Assembly: GCA_902536455.1 (NCBI GenBank)
Contig: CACAXN010000005.1
Location: forward strand, 1-64,000
Direction of reading: 5' to 3'
DNA: 64,000 nucleotides
DNA from: an uncultured Prochlorococcus sp.
Lineage (GTDB): Bacteria; Cyanobacteriota; Cyanobacteriia; PCC-6307; Cyanobiaceae
Part shown: piece by piece, positions 18,253 to 25,721 of the stretch
Layout: each line of letters starts with the position of its first letter
How positions within the stretch are numbered: position 1 is the first letter of the stretch
Program-made: the position numbers and the translations under genes
The notes under the pieces: model-generated
Database searches by the model: none
Told to the model about the DNA's origin: nothing
Seen by the model: the letters and a program-made list of their open reading frames with translations, nothing else

Positions 18253-18364
18253 AATTTGAACTATATTTATAATGTTTCAAAAATATATCAGGATTATTTG
18301 CATAATTCTTATGATGATTTAAATATAGATCTCTTGTTTCTTCTTCAGATTTTGTGAACTTCAT
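18236..18364 (-). pseudogene. truncated duplicate of the methyltransferase 5' end
   Basis: ATG at 18364 opens MKFTKSEEETRDLYLNHH, identical to the protein at 9491-10426 except for a few residues (for example Asp for Glu at position 12) over about 40 codons. The frame then runs into the integrase segment as ENNA and stops at 18236. This fixes the junction between duplicated methyltransferase DNA and recombinase DNA at about base 18244/18245. Confidence 0.88.
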
Positions 18365-18453
18365 AATTCTATATTTTTATTTAAATTTTTATTTTAAAAA
18401 TTATATCAGATACTAATAAAAAGTAATTTCATAATAAAATTCTAAAATTAATC
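18245..18453. repeat. right copy of the ~210-bp direct repeat flanking the nonulosonate cassette
   Basis: Matches 10307-10520 in the same orientation, covering the first 40 methyltransferase codons and roughly 90 bases of leader. Coding-part similarity is near 97% by eye; the leader part is lower, with small indels. The distance between copies is about 7.9 kb and the whole neuA-neuC operon plus the integrase fragment lies between them. Confidence 0.9.
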
Positions 18454-18758
18454 AATCTTTCCAAAATAAAGAAAAAGTCTAAGATGAAGCTCAAGGACTT
18501 GAGAAGAGATTATTAGAGAATTATAATTTTTTTAAAATGCATGATTCCTCAAAAAAAGGGGGCAACCTTTTTGAACCAAGCTAGCTAACAATTATAGCTA
18601 AATTTATTATTGAAAAAAATCAACCACTATTGGAAATTTACCTTTGTCAAAATTACTTTACAAAAGTTGACCATTTAATAACCGAAAAATAAATATTTTA
18701 TTAATCACTAATGATAAAATATCATTATTCAAATTAATTAATAAAAATATAAAAACAA
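18454..18758. other. gap between the right repeat and the GT-C gene
   Basis: No convincing gene. On the plus strand, bases 18483-18580 form a stop-free stretch reading DEAQGLEKRLLENYNFF and onward to a TAG, which has protein-like composition and may be a decayed gene end. An imperfect hairpin (AAAAAGG ... CCTTTTT) lies near 18556-18573. The last 100 bases are extremely AT-rich and presumably hold the promoter of the next gene. Confidence 0.4.
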
Positions 18759-20429
18759 ATGATATTTAAATTACGAAATGAATATAAAAATATTTTAAAT
18801 TTAGCAACTTTCTTTTTTTTAATAATATTTTTTATAAGATTTTTAGGAGAACTTTCAAGTGGTAACAATTATAGTTGGGATACAGATCATGAAATGTATT
18901 TTGGAGCTAGGCTTCTCCATGGTGAGCTTCTTTATACAAAGGAAATTCATGATAAGCTACCTTTAGTTCAATATATTTTTGCTTTACCTGCTTATTTTAA
19001 AAGCGTAAGTATTTGGACATTATTTTCAAGTTTGATTTCTATATTTGCATCATTCTCTTTAAGGAATATTTTAAGAAAAATTATTCCAGAATCATGTCCT
19101 AAAGTAGATTTAAATAATATAAATTTTATTTCAAACTTATGTGGCTCTTTTTATCTCTTCGCCATTTCAAATTTAAGTGGATCATTACATATGATCAACC
19201 ATTTTGCTGCTAGTTGTTATTTATTATCATTTACTTCGATTTTAAGTTATTCATATAAATCAAAAAGGAAATCAAAGATATTACAGTTTTTTATTTCCTT
19301 GATTTTTGCATCAATAGCCATTTCATTTAGGCCTTATTACGCTCCATCTTTAGTTTTATTCGGTATATGGATACCACTTAGACAATATGAATATATTAAT
19401 TTATATTCAAAAATTAAAAATGTTAAACCTAAAATTAATAAGACAAAACCTTTAGTACATTTTTGCAAAAAGTTTTTATCTTGGGTAATACTACTTTTGA
19501 TTTTTTTTATTATTCTTAACGCAACGCCATATTTTCCAAATAATCTTAATTTTTTGATTGATGGAATAAGGCATAATTCCACTTCTCTTCAATCCAAAAA
19601 CATATTCTCGATAATAATCGCCCAGTTTTTTTATCTACCTTTTGGATTTACTACATTTACCATTTCAGCTTCAACATTAATTTTTTCTTCTTATTCAACA
19701 TTTACTTTTTTAAAAGAGTACTTTAAAAATAACATAGTAAAAAATGATATTTACAGGTTTGATATATTCTTTATAGGATTCTTATCCCCATTACTTCTTG
19801 AATTAGCGATATTAAATAAGCATTTTTGGGATCATTACTATCAATTATTTCTTCCTTTTATTTCATTTTCACTTGCATTTTTATTATCTTTTTTAGTTAT
19901 AAAATTACCTTTGATAATTAATCTTCAAAGGATTAATAAATATACAATTAATTTTTTTTTAGTATTTTTAATTGCAATTTCTTCTCTCGAAGTCAAAAAT
20001 TCCGCAAAGTCTTTCTCAAACTATAAAAAAATACATCCTATGGAAATTCAAGTAAATGATATTAGAAAATATATCAATCAGAGAGAAAAAAATAATCTAG
20101 GAAAAGACTTCCTGCATATTTCTAATATGTATGTTCATTGGAAATTAGATGAAAGTAGATATGGTTTCCCACATGCTGCAAATATTGGACATATTACTGA
20201 GAATAAATGGACTAACTTAAAAAAATTTTATGATTTTGAACTTCCAAAAAATAAAGATGATATTTGTAAAAAGATAAATGATTCAGGAATATCCATCATA
20301 TTTACAGATAAAAAATCAGGGTCAATAGAAAACTGTTTTAATAATAAAGATTCAAATTATATAAGCTTAGATTCTAATAAATTTAATTCTAAAGAATTAA
20401 AAGCATTTAGTATAAAAGATAAAAAATAA
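18759..20429 (+). CDS. GT-C fold membrane glycosyltransferase (ArnT/PMT-like)
   Basis: 556 residues with many hydrophobic helices (about ten), starting at residues 16-32. The extracytoplasmic loop after the first helix contains NYSWDTDHEMYFGARLLHGELLYTKEIHDKLPLVQY, the typical PMT/GT39 layout with an acidic motif and the HDKLPL element. The soluble C-terminal tail of about 130 residues is Lys/Asn rich. Such enzymes take a sugar from a lipid phosphate carrier outside the membrane and add it to a glycan, lipid or protein. Genes for the carrier-loading GT2 and a GtrA-like flippase follow within 6 kb, which supports this. The stop codon sits inside an A-rich tandem repeat. Confidence 0.78.
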   Translation: MIFKLRNEYKNILNLATFFFLIIFFIRFLGELSSGNNYSWDTDHEMYFGARLLHGELLYTKEIHDKLPLVQYIFALPAYFKSVSIWTLFSSLISIFASFSLRNILRKIIPESCPKVDLNNINFISNLCGSFYLFAISNLSGSLHMINHFAASCYLLSFTSILSYSYKSKRKSKILQFFISLIFASIAISFRPYYAPSLVLFGIWIPLRQYEYINLYSKIKNVKPKINKTKPLVHFCKKFLSWVILLLIFFIILNATPYFPNNLNFLIDGIRHNSTSLQSKNIFSIIIAQFFYLPFGFTTFTISASTLIFSSYSTFTFLKEYFKNNIVKNDIYRFDIFFIGFLSPLLLELAILNKHFWDHYYQLFLPFISFSLAFLLSFLVIKLPLIINLQRINKYTINFFLVFLIAISSLEVKNSAKSFSNYKKIHPMEIQVNDIRKYINQREKNNLGKDFLHISNMYVHWKLDESRYGFPHAANIGHITENKWTNLKKFYDFELPKNKDDICKKINDSGISIIFTDKKSGSIENCFNNKDSNYISLDSNKFNSKELKAFSIKDKK

Positions 20430-20479
20430 AAAATAAAAAATAAAAAATAAAAAAATAAAAAAATAAAAAAATAAAAAAA
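20420..20479. repeat. TAAAAAA/TAAAAAAA tandem microsatellite at the GT-C gene end
   Basis: Four units of seven bases (TAAAAAA) followed by four units of eight (TAAAAAAA). The GT-C stop codon (20427-20429) lies in the second unit. Because the unit lengths are not multiples of three, every frame meets TAA quickly, so slippage could alter only a few lysines. Confidence 0.95.
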
Positions 20480-20764
20480 TAATTATTTTTAAGTTTGTAT
20501 GGAGGATAGGAATATATCTAATAATTACTCTAGAGGTTTTAGCTATCGCCAAATCAATTCTAATAATCGCTATTGAAGATTTTAATAGCGGACTATAAAC
20601 TATCAGTTAACTTATTTGAAAATCTCTGATGTTAACTTTTAGAGATATCTAAAAAAAATTATCTGAAACTTTGTCTGGAGATCAATATAGAAAGAATTGA
20701 AATAATTACTAAAAATCTTATACCTAATATAATCTAAAATTGTTATGTTCTCCTTAAATTTTAT
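20480..20764. other. gap between the GT-C gene and the GT2 gene
   Basis: No ORF of note. A 7-bp inverted repeat (CGCTATT at 20568-20574, AATAGCG at 20584-20590, 9-base loop) is present without a following T-run, so it is not called a terminator. The region is AT-rich up to the ATG at 20765. Confidence 0.45.
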
Positions 20765-21487
20765 ATGAAAGGAAAAATCGAAATTGCTATACCAGTTTTA
20801 AATGAAGAGACTCATTTAGAAAAACAAATATTAAAAATATTATTTTTTATAAATGAAAAATTAGCTGACTATAATGTTTCACTTGTTATTGCAGATAATG
20901 GTTCCACTGACAAGACCACTGAAATTGCAAAGAAATTGTCATTAAATGAAAAAATTAGATTCATTTCTACTAAAGAAAAAGGAGTTGGTAGAGCACTAAA
21001 AAAAGCTTGGACTTCTAGCACTGCAGATATAGTAGGATATATGGATTTAGATTTAGCTACGGACATTAATTCATTACAAAAAGCTTTAGATAAATTACTT
21101 TATGAAAATTATGTAATTGTGAATGGTTCTAGATACTTACCTTCATCAAAAATTATAAACAGGAAACTGCATAGGGGGATAATTAGTAGAATGTTTAATT
21201 CATTTCTCAAAATTTTATTCTTTTCTAAAATAACAGATGGGATGATAGGTTTTAAATTTATGCAAAAAAAATTTCTCCCTATGATTTTGAATAATGGAGC
21301 TGTAAGCCATGGATGGATATTTTGTTCAGAATTTTTAATTGTTGGAGAGTATCTTAATTTACCTATTAAAGAAATTTCTGTTAGGTGGGAGGATGATAAA
21401 AGTTCTAAAGTAAAAATATTTAAATTAACAATAGAGTATCTAAGAGCTTTGATAAAACTTAAAATTAAATTGATGAAAAAAAATTAA
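20765..21487 (+). CDS. glycosyltransferase family 2, dolichol-phosphate-mannose-synthase-like
   Basis: 240 residues. KIEIAIPVLNEETHLEKQI, VIADNGSTDKTTEIA, KGVGRALKKAW and the metal-binding GYMDLDLATDIN (DxD) form a complete GT-A active site of the DPM1 type. There is no C-terminal membrane helix, so it should be a cytosolic, peripherally attached enzyme that loads a sugar onto undecaprenyl phosphate. The GT-C protein upstream is a natural user of such a donor. The stop is five bases from the next start. Confidence 0.85.
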   Translation: MKGKIEIAIPVLNEETHLEKQILKILFFINEKLADYNVSLVIADNGSTDKTTEIAKKLSLNEKIRFISTKEKGVGRALKKAWTSSTADIVGYMDLDLATDINSLQKALDKLLYENYVIVNGSRYLPSSKIINRKLHRGIISRMFNSFLKILFFSKITDGMIGFKFMQKKFLPMILNNGAVSHGWIFCSEFLIVGEYLNLPIKEISVRWEDDKSSKVKIFKLTIEYLRALIKLKIKLMKKN

Positions 21488-21492
21488 AAAAT

Positions 21493-22362
21493 ATGCAAAA
21501 TAAAAAAAAAGATATCATCTTAGGCACAGCACTATGGGGTTGGGGTATTGAAAAAAAAAGGGCTTTTAAAATACTTGATAATTTTGTAGAAAATAATTAT
21601 TTAACTATAGATGTCGCCACTAACTATCCTATTTCAGGCGATGAACAGCAATATGGTCAATCTATTGATTGGTTGAGGGAATGGAAGAATTTTAATCAGG
21701 AAATAAAATTAAATATCATTTGCAAGGTTGGTTCATTAGAAAATACTAAAACTCCAAAATGCAGATTAAGCAAGCCCTTTTTGTATCTATCTAAAGAAAT
21801 AATACTTCAAAAATTACAAGACTCATTAAGTTGCATAATGGTTCACTGGGATAACAGATCAGATAAAAAAGATATTCTTGAAACAATAGAGTTTTTTGAA
21901 GATGCCTACAATGATGGCTTTGAAATAGGGCTATCAGGAATTAAGTATCCAGAAATTTATTTTGAAAACTCAAAAAAACTTTTAGATAAATGGATAATTC
22001 AAATAAAAGAGAATATTCTTAATAATAAAATGAGAAAATACTATCAAGAATATTTTCCAAATTCTCATTATCAGGCTTATGGAATAAACCTTGGAGGAAT
22101 TAAATTATCTAATACTGAAGTTTGTTTATCAACAAAACTAAGAGGTATAAATATACCAAACTCTATAAAAGAAGAAATTATGTGTATATTTAAAAAAAAT
22201 AGTATTAATCCAATGCCCAATTCAATTTATGATTTTCTGCTCGGATCAATCTATTTAAGAGAGGGTATATCATCATTGATAATAAGTCCTAGTGACACAA
22301 ATCAATTATCAAAATCAATTGACTATATTAGAAAAATTGAAAAAAGCAATAATTATTTTTAA
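21493..22362 (+). CDS. aldo/keto reductase family protein
   Basis: 289 residues. The start DIILGTALWGWGIEKKRAF is the AKR opening; the tetrad can be placed as Asp in TIDVATNYP with its Tyr, Lys in NIICKVG and His in CIMVHWDN. AKRs reduce or oxidise carbonyl/alcohol groups with NAD(P)H. Being between a lipid-carrier GT2 and an FAD oxidoreductase, with 5- and 7-base gaps, it probably modifies a sugar or its precursor in the same pathway; this is inference. The C-terminal half is divergent from classical AKRs. Confidence 0.75.
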   Translation: MQNKKKDIILGTALWGWGIEKKRAFKILDNFVENNYLTIDVATNYPISGDEQQYGQSIDWLREWKNFNQEIKLNIICKVGSLENTKTPKCRLSKPFLYLSKEIILQKLQDSLSCIMVHWDNRSDKKDILETIEFFEDAYNDGFEIGLSGIKYPEIYFENSKKLLDKWIIQIKENILNNKMRKYYQEYFPNSHYQAYGINLGGIKLSNTEVCLSTKLRGINIPNSIKEEIMCIFKKNSINPMPNSIYDFLLGSIYLREGISSLIISPSDTNQLSKSIDYIRKIEKSNNYF

Positions 22363-22369
22363 TTTCTAA

Positions 22370-23440
22370 ATGGAGAAATATGATTTCATAGTAGTAGGTG
22401 CTGGCTTATTTGGGATTTATGCCTCTTTAGATTTAAATAAAAAAGGTTACAAAGTATTGTTAATAGATAAAGAAAAATTTCCCTATAAAAAAGCAAGCAT
22501 TGTAAATCAGGCTAGAGTTCATAGAGGATATCATTATCCAAGATCAGTTACTACAGCATTAGCATCAAATGATTTTAGTGAGAGATTTATTAAAGATCAT
22601 TCAAATTTTATAAATAATAAATTTTCACATTTTTATGGTATTGATAGATTTGGGAGTCTTACTAATGCAGAAGAGTTTGTACGTTTTGCAGACTTTTTAG
22701 GATTAGATTATAAAGAAACAAGAATTACTCCACCATTTTCTAAGCAAAGACTCGAGGCTTTATTTAAAGTTCAAGAATATAGTTTTGATCCTTTCCTATT
22801 TAGAGAATTTTACTTGAATATTTTAAATCAAACTAAAATAGAAAAAAGATATTCAACATTTATAAAATCTGCAGAAAAAGGCGTAAATACTTGGAAGTTA
22901 AAGCTGATAAACTTTGATAAAGATGAAATTTTTGTCGAGTGTACAAATTTAATAAATTCTACCTACGCCTCAATAAATGAAATAAACCAAATCTTTAAAT
23001 TTAAAAGAATTGAAGTAGTTACTCAACTTTCTGAAATTTTATTTATTAATTGTGAAGAACTTATTTCAAAAGCTTTAACAGTTATGGATGGACCATATAT
23101 ATCAACAATGCCATATGGTTTTTCAGGACTACATAGTTTAACTTCTGTTGTATATACACATCACAATAATTTTTCTGATTTCGAAAAAGAAAATAATGCT
23201 CTTCTCACTACTAAATCCAACAAAGAAAAAATGCTTAAACAACTAAGAAATTATTTTTTAAACAATCTTAAAATAGTTAATCATGGGTCTTTATTTACTT
23301 TTAAAACAAAACTAAAAAGTAGTCATATTAATGACGCAAGACCAACTAATATTTATAAATTATCTGATAGTCCTGGATTCTATCAACTTTTTTCAGGTAA
23401 AATATCCTCAATATACGAATTTGAGAATTTATGGATATAA
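22370..23440 (+). CDS. FAD-dependent oxidoreductase (DAO-like)
   Basis: 356 residues. The FAD-binding motif is FIVVGAGLFGIYASLDL with KVLLIDKE as the ribose-binding acidic end. The stretch NQARVHRGYHYPRS near residue 48 is conserved in a group of polysaccharide-cluster oxidoreductases. The C-terminus retains YKLSDSPGFYQLFSGKISSIYE, the second FAD contact. Substrate unknown; together with the preceding aldo/keto reductase it may convert a sugar alcohol/ketone pair. Its end overlaps the next start by ten bases, which fits one transcript. Confidence 0.75.
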   Translation: MEKYDFIVVGAGLFGIYASLDLNKKGYKVLLIDKEKFPYKKASIVNQARVHRGYHYPRSVTTALASNDFSERFIKDHSNFINNKFSHFYGIDRFGSLTNAEEFVRFADFLGLDYKETRITPPFSKQRLEALFKVQEYSFDPFLFREFYLNILNQTKIEKRYSTFIKSAEKGVNTWKLKLINFDKDEIFVECTNLINSTYASINEINQIFKFKRIEVVTQLSEILFINCEELISKALTVMDGPYISTMPYGFSGLHSLTSVVYTHHNNFSDFEKENNALLTTKSNKEKMLKQLRNYFLNNLKIVNHGSLFTFKTKLKSSHINDARPTNIYKLSDSPGFYQLFSGKISSIYEFENLWI

Positions 23441-24411
23441 ATCGTAGTAATATTATTCTTCAAGATTTTTCTTCATTTTTGTTCCCATGTGAAAGTAAAT
23501 CTTCTATAGATTATTTGAACTCCTATCTAAATCATAATAAAAACCAATTTCTTGATTTATTCAAAGATATAGAAATAATTATTGTTATCCCAATAAGAAT
23601 TGAAGAATACCTTCAAAAAAAACTGAAACTAAATAGTGAGTTAAAAAACTTTTGCTATGTATTAACAATAGCTAATTGGGAGAGTTGGGATATATCAATT
23701 TTTACTGGAATAAGCAGAGCTAATGGAGACTACACATATATCTTGGATCCATATCAACCTTCTGATTTTGTCAACATCTTAAAAGAAATAAATCTATATA
23801 AAAATAGTTATGACATTTTTCTTTTTCAACAAAAACATTCTCAAGTAAAATTCAAGAATAAATTATCTAGTTTAATTTTGTATTCAAGTTTTAGGCTATT
23901 TGCTAATATTCCAATCTCTCCATTAGACCGTAAGGAGATAATATTTTCTAGGAGGGCTTTAAATACTATCTTACGAAATGCCAGAAAGAATATCTTACTT
24001 TTAGAGCTGGCCTACAAGTCTTCATATCCTTATAAAAAAATATCAATAAAAAGCAATTATGCCCAAAAATTAAAAAATGAAAACTCTTATCAAAGAAGAA
24101 TTAAATGGTCTATGTTTATGAGATTAAGCGATCTACCTACAAAAATCTCGTCAATTTCTACCTTAATACTTTTTATTTTCGTAATTTTTACAAGTACTAA
24201 TGCATTACTTGTAAAACTTTTTAGTACAACAATTTTTCTCACTAAATCAACAGCAGTTCCTGGCTGGGCTTACATAGTTATAGTATTCTCAACAATATTG
24301 CTACTTTTAAATATTTCTATTTATGCAATTCAGAAATCCCTAATGGTGATTTATGATGAAATCTCAAATAAAAGTTTTGATGTCAATTCATATAAAAGAA
24401 TTGAAAATTAA
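23431..24411 (+). CDS. GtrB-like polyprenyl-phosphate glycosyltransferase with C-terminal membrane helices
   Basis: 326 residues. The N-terminal half resembles a degenerate GT2 domain: IIIVIPIRIEEYL replaces the usual nucleotide-binding start, and RANGDYTYILDPYQPSD stands where AxGDxxxxxDxDLQ is expected, so the metal-binding DxD is incomplete. Two C-terminal hydrophobic segments (ISTLILFIFVIFTSTNA and GWAYIVIVFSTILLLLNIS) match the GtrB membrane anchor. The following GtrA-like gene supports a carrier-glycosylation role, but the altered motif leaves activity uncertain. Confidence 0.68.
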   Translation: MDINRSNIILQDFSSFLFPCESKSSIDYLNSYLNHNKNQFLDLFKDIEIIIVIPIRIEEYLQKKLKLNSELKNFCYVLTIANWESWDISIFTGISRANGDYTYILDPYQPSDFVNILKEINLYKNSYDIFLFQQKHSQVKFKNKLSSLILYSSFRLFANIPISPLDRKEIIFSRRALNTILRNARKNILLLELAYKSSYPYKKISIKSNYAQKLKNENSYQRRIKWSMFMRLSDLPTKISSISTLILFIFVIFTSTNALLVKLFSTTIFLTKSTAVPGWAYIVIVFSTILLLLNISIYAIQKSLMVIYDEISNKSFDVNSYKRIEN

Positions 24412-24820
24412 TTTTAGAAAGTTTTTTTTTAAACAAAAAGTTAGTCTGCTTAATTCTGACTTGATTATCGCAAAGAGAGTATTAATTGCGGGAATTATTA
24501 ATACAATTATAGGTCCATCAATCTTATTAATACTGATTTATTTATCTAATGATTTGGTAAGAAGCTATTTTATTATGCAATTTTTTATGTTTTTCTTTAA
24601 AGGATTTATTTATAAAAAAATTGTATTTAAAGATATAAGATCTAAAAAATCCTATTTAATTCCATTTTTTCTAGTGATATCTGGATCAATATATGCAGGT
24701 TTAATACAGGGTCTAAATTTACCTCAAATATATAAGGCAATAATTCTTTTAGTAGTTCTTACTCTCTCTAACTCATTTATCGCAATATTTGGATCAAGAT
24801 TTATTAAAGGTAAAGAATAA
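24353..24820 (+). CDS. GtrA-like membrane protein (putative lipid-linked sugar flippase)
   Basis: 155 residues with four hydrophobic segments, in the order and size of the GtrA family: VLIAGIINTIIGPSILLILIYL, then a second helix, a short basic loop with the FKGFIYKKIVFKD element, and two further helices. GtrA proteins are thought to flip undecaprenyl-phosphate-linked sugar outward. The ORF-track start overlaps the previous gene by 59 bases; a later in-frame ATG at 24380 (MSIHIKEL) is equally possible. Forms the last gene of the 18.7-24.8 kb module. Confidence 0.72.
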   Translation: MMKSQIKVLMSIHIKELKINFRKFFFKQKVSLLNSDLIIAKRVLIAGIINTIIGPSILLILIYLSNDLVRSYFIMQFFMFFFKGFIYKKIVFKDIRSKKSYLIPFFLVISGSIYAGLIQGLNLPQIYKAIILLVVLTLSNSFIAIFGSRFIKGKE

Positions 24821-24929
24821 AAAATAATTATTTATTATTTAATTTTTAAATATTTATGAGAAAATAATTAACCTTAAAAATTTTTATAGTTAAAATTTTA
24901 TAATAAATATTAATTATAGTTTTGAAATT

Positions 24930-25028
24930 ATGAATATTTCAAGGAAAAAATTGCTCCAAAATATTTATAATTTATTAAAAAAAATAAAACATCTTTTTAG
25001 GCCGATTTATATACCTTTATTTGCTTAA
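24930..25028 (+). CDS. possible 32-residue basic peptide
   Basis: ATG at 24930 reads MNISRKKLLQNIYNLLKKIK and ends RPIYIPLFA at a TAA. Basic and helix-like, but it could be chance in AT-rich DNA. Its stop is immediately followed by the ATG of the next small frame. No family recognised. Confidence 0.25.
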   Translation: MNISRKKLLQNIYNLLKKIKHLFRPIYIPLFA

Positions 25029-25139
25029 ATGACAAATATTTATGTTTTTTTTCATGATAAAAGATTATTTAAAGTAATTAAAGTTAAAGAATCTGGAAAA
25101 TTGTTATTCAAAATTTATGGCGTTGGTCACCCAAATTGA
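25029..25139 (+). CDS. possible 36-residue small protein
   Basis: MTNIYVFFHDKRLFKVIKVK, then GKLLFKIYGVGHPN, stop TGA at 25137. The alternating hydrophobic and basic pattern looks more protein-like than the surrounding sequence. The TGA overlaps an ATG (TGATG) that opens a 15-codon frame. It lies about 150 bases from tRNA-Ala. No function can be assigned. Confidence 0.35.
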   Translation: MTNIYVFFHDKRLFKVIKVKESGKLLFKIYGVGHPN

Positions 25140-25284
25140 TGTTTTGGCAACTGCAAAAATTAAAAACACTTCTGAGAGCATTTTAGAGAGCAGAATTGAA
25201 AAAACAATCGCGGACAAGCACTGACAAAAGTAATGTTATTACTAAACAATACCTGAAAACCCTTGATATTAATAGAAAACCTAA

Positions 25285-25357
25285 TGGAGCCAAGCGGACT
25301 CGAACCGCTGACCCCCTGCATGCCATGCAGGTGCTCTACCAGCTGAGCTATGGCCCC
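25285..25357 (-). tRNA. tRNA-Ala, anticodon GGC
   Basis: The minus strand folds as a complete 73-nt tRNA: acceptor GGGGCCA with TGGCTCC plus discriminator A, D arm GCTC/GAGC with loop AGCTGGTA, anticodon stem CCTGC/GCAGG with loop ATGGCAT (anticodon GGC), five-base variable loop and T arm AGCGG-TTCGAGT-CCGCT. CCA is not encoded. It reads GCC/GCU codons. tRNA genes are the usual integration sites for elements in this lineage, and this one lies inside the variable island. Confidence 0.97.
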
Positions 25358-25721
25358 TTATCGCAAAACAACAGTTACATAAATCTAAAGATTTATTTCG
25401 TAACGTCCGTAATTACTATAATACTTTATAGCCTTTTATTATTAAAATCTGAACATTAAAATGCAACTAGAGATTTACAAGTTTTAGAATGCATTCTGTG
25501 GCTTTTCTAAAGCAATTCCGCACCTACTTGAAAAATCATAAAGAAAAATCGAAGTTTAATTTTATGTAATTTTAGACAAGCATAGGGATTAGAATTATAT
25601 TCAAATGTATTAAGTATGCTTTATGGAGACGAGGAATACATTATTAAAATTTAAAATTTGATATTTTAGTATTAATATTACAAATAATCTACACTAAAAT
25701 TTATTAGTCTCAACTTATCTT
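25358..25721. other. gap upstream of tRNA-Ala and the methyltransferase
   Basis: No gene seen. On the minus strand a TATAGT hexamer about 60 bases before the tRNA may be its -10 element, and a perfect 8-bp inverted repeat (ATAAATCT-AA-AGATTTAT, 25379-25396) lies between it and the tRNA. The long frame 25196-25459 in the ORF track crosses the tRNA and is spurious. Confidence 0.45.

Noticed and set aside
20568-20590. 7-bp hairpin in the gap after the GT-C gene
   Set aside because: No T-run follows on either strand and the loop is 9 bases, so a terminator call is not supported.
25379-25396. Inverted repeat ATAAATCT-AA-AGATTTAT near tRNA-Ala
   Set aside because: All but two base pairs are A-T; such palindromes are common by chance at this base composition.
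25196-25459. 87-residue ORF on the plus strand
   Set aside because: It reads through the complement of tRNA-Ala(GGC); the RNA gene explains the sequence.
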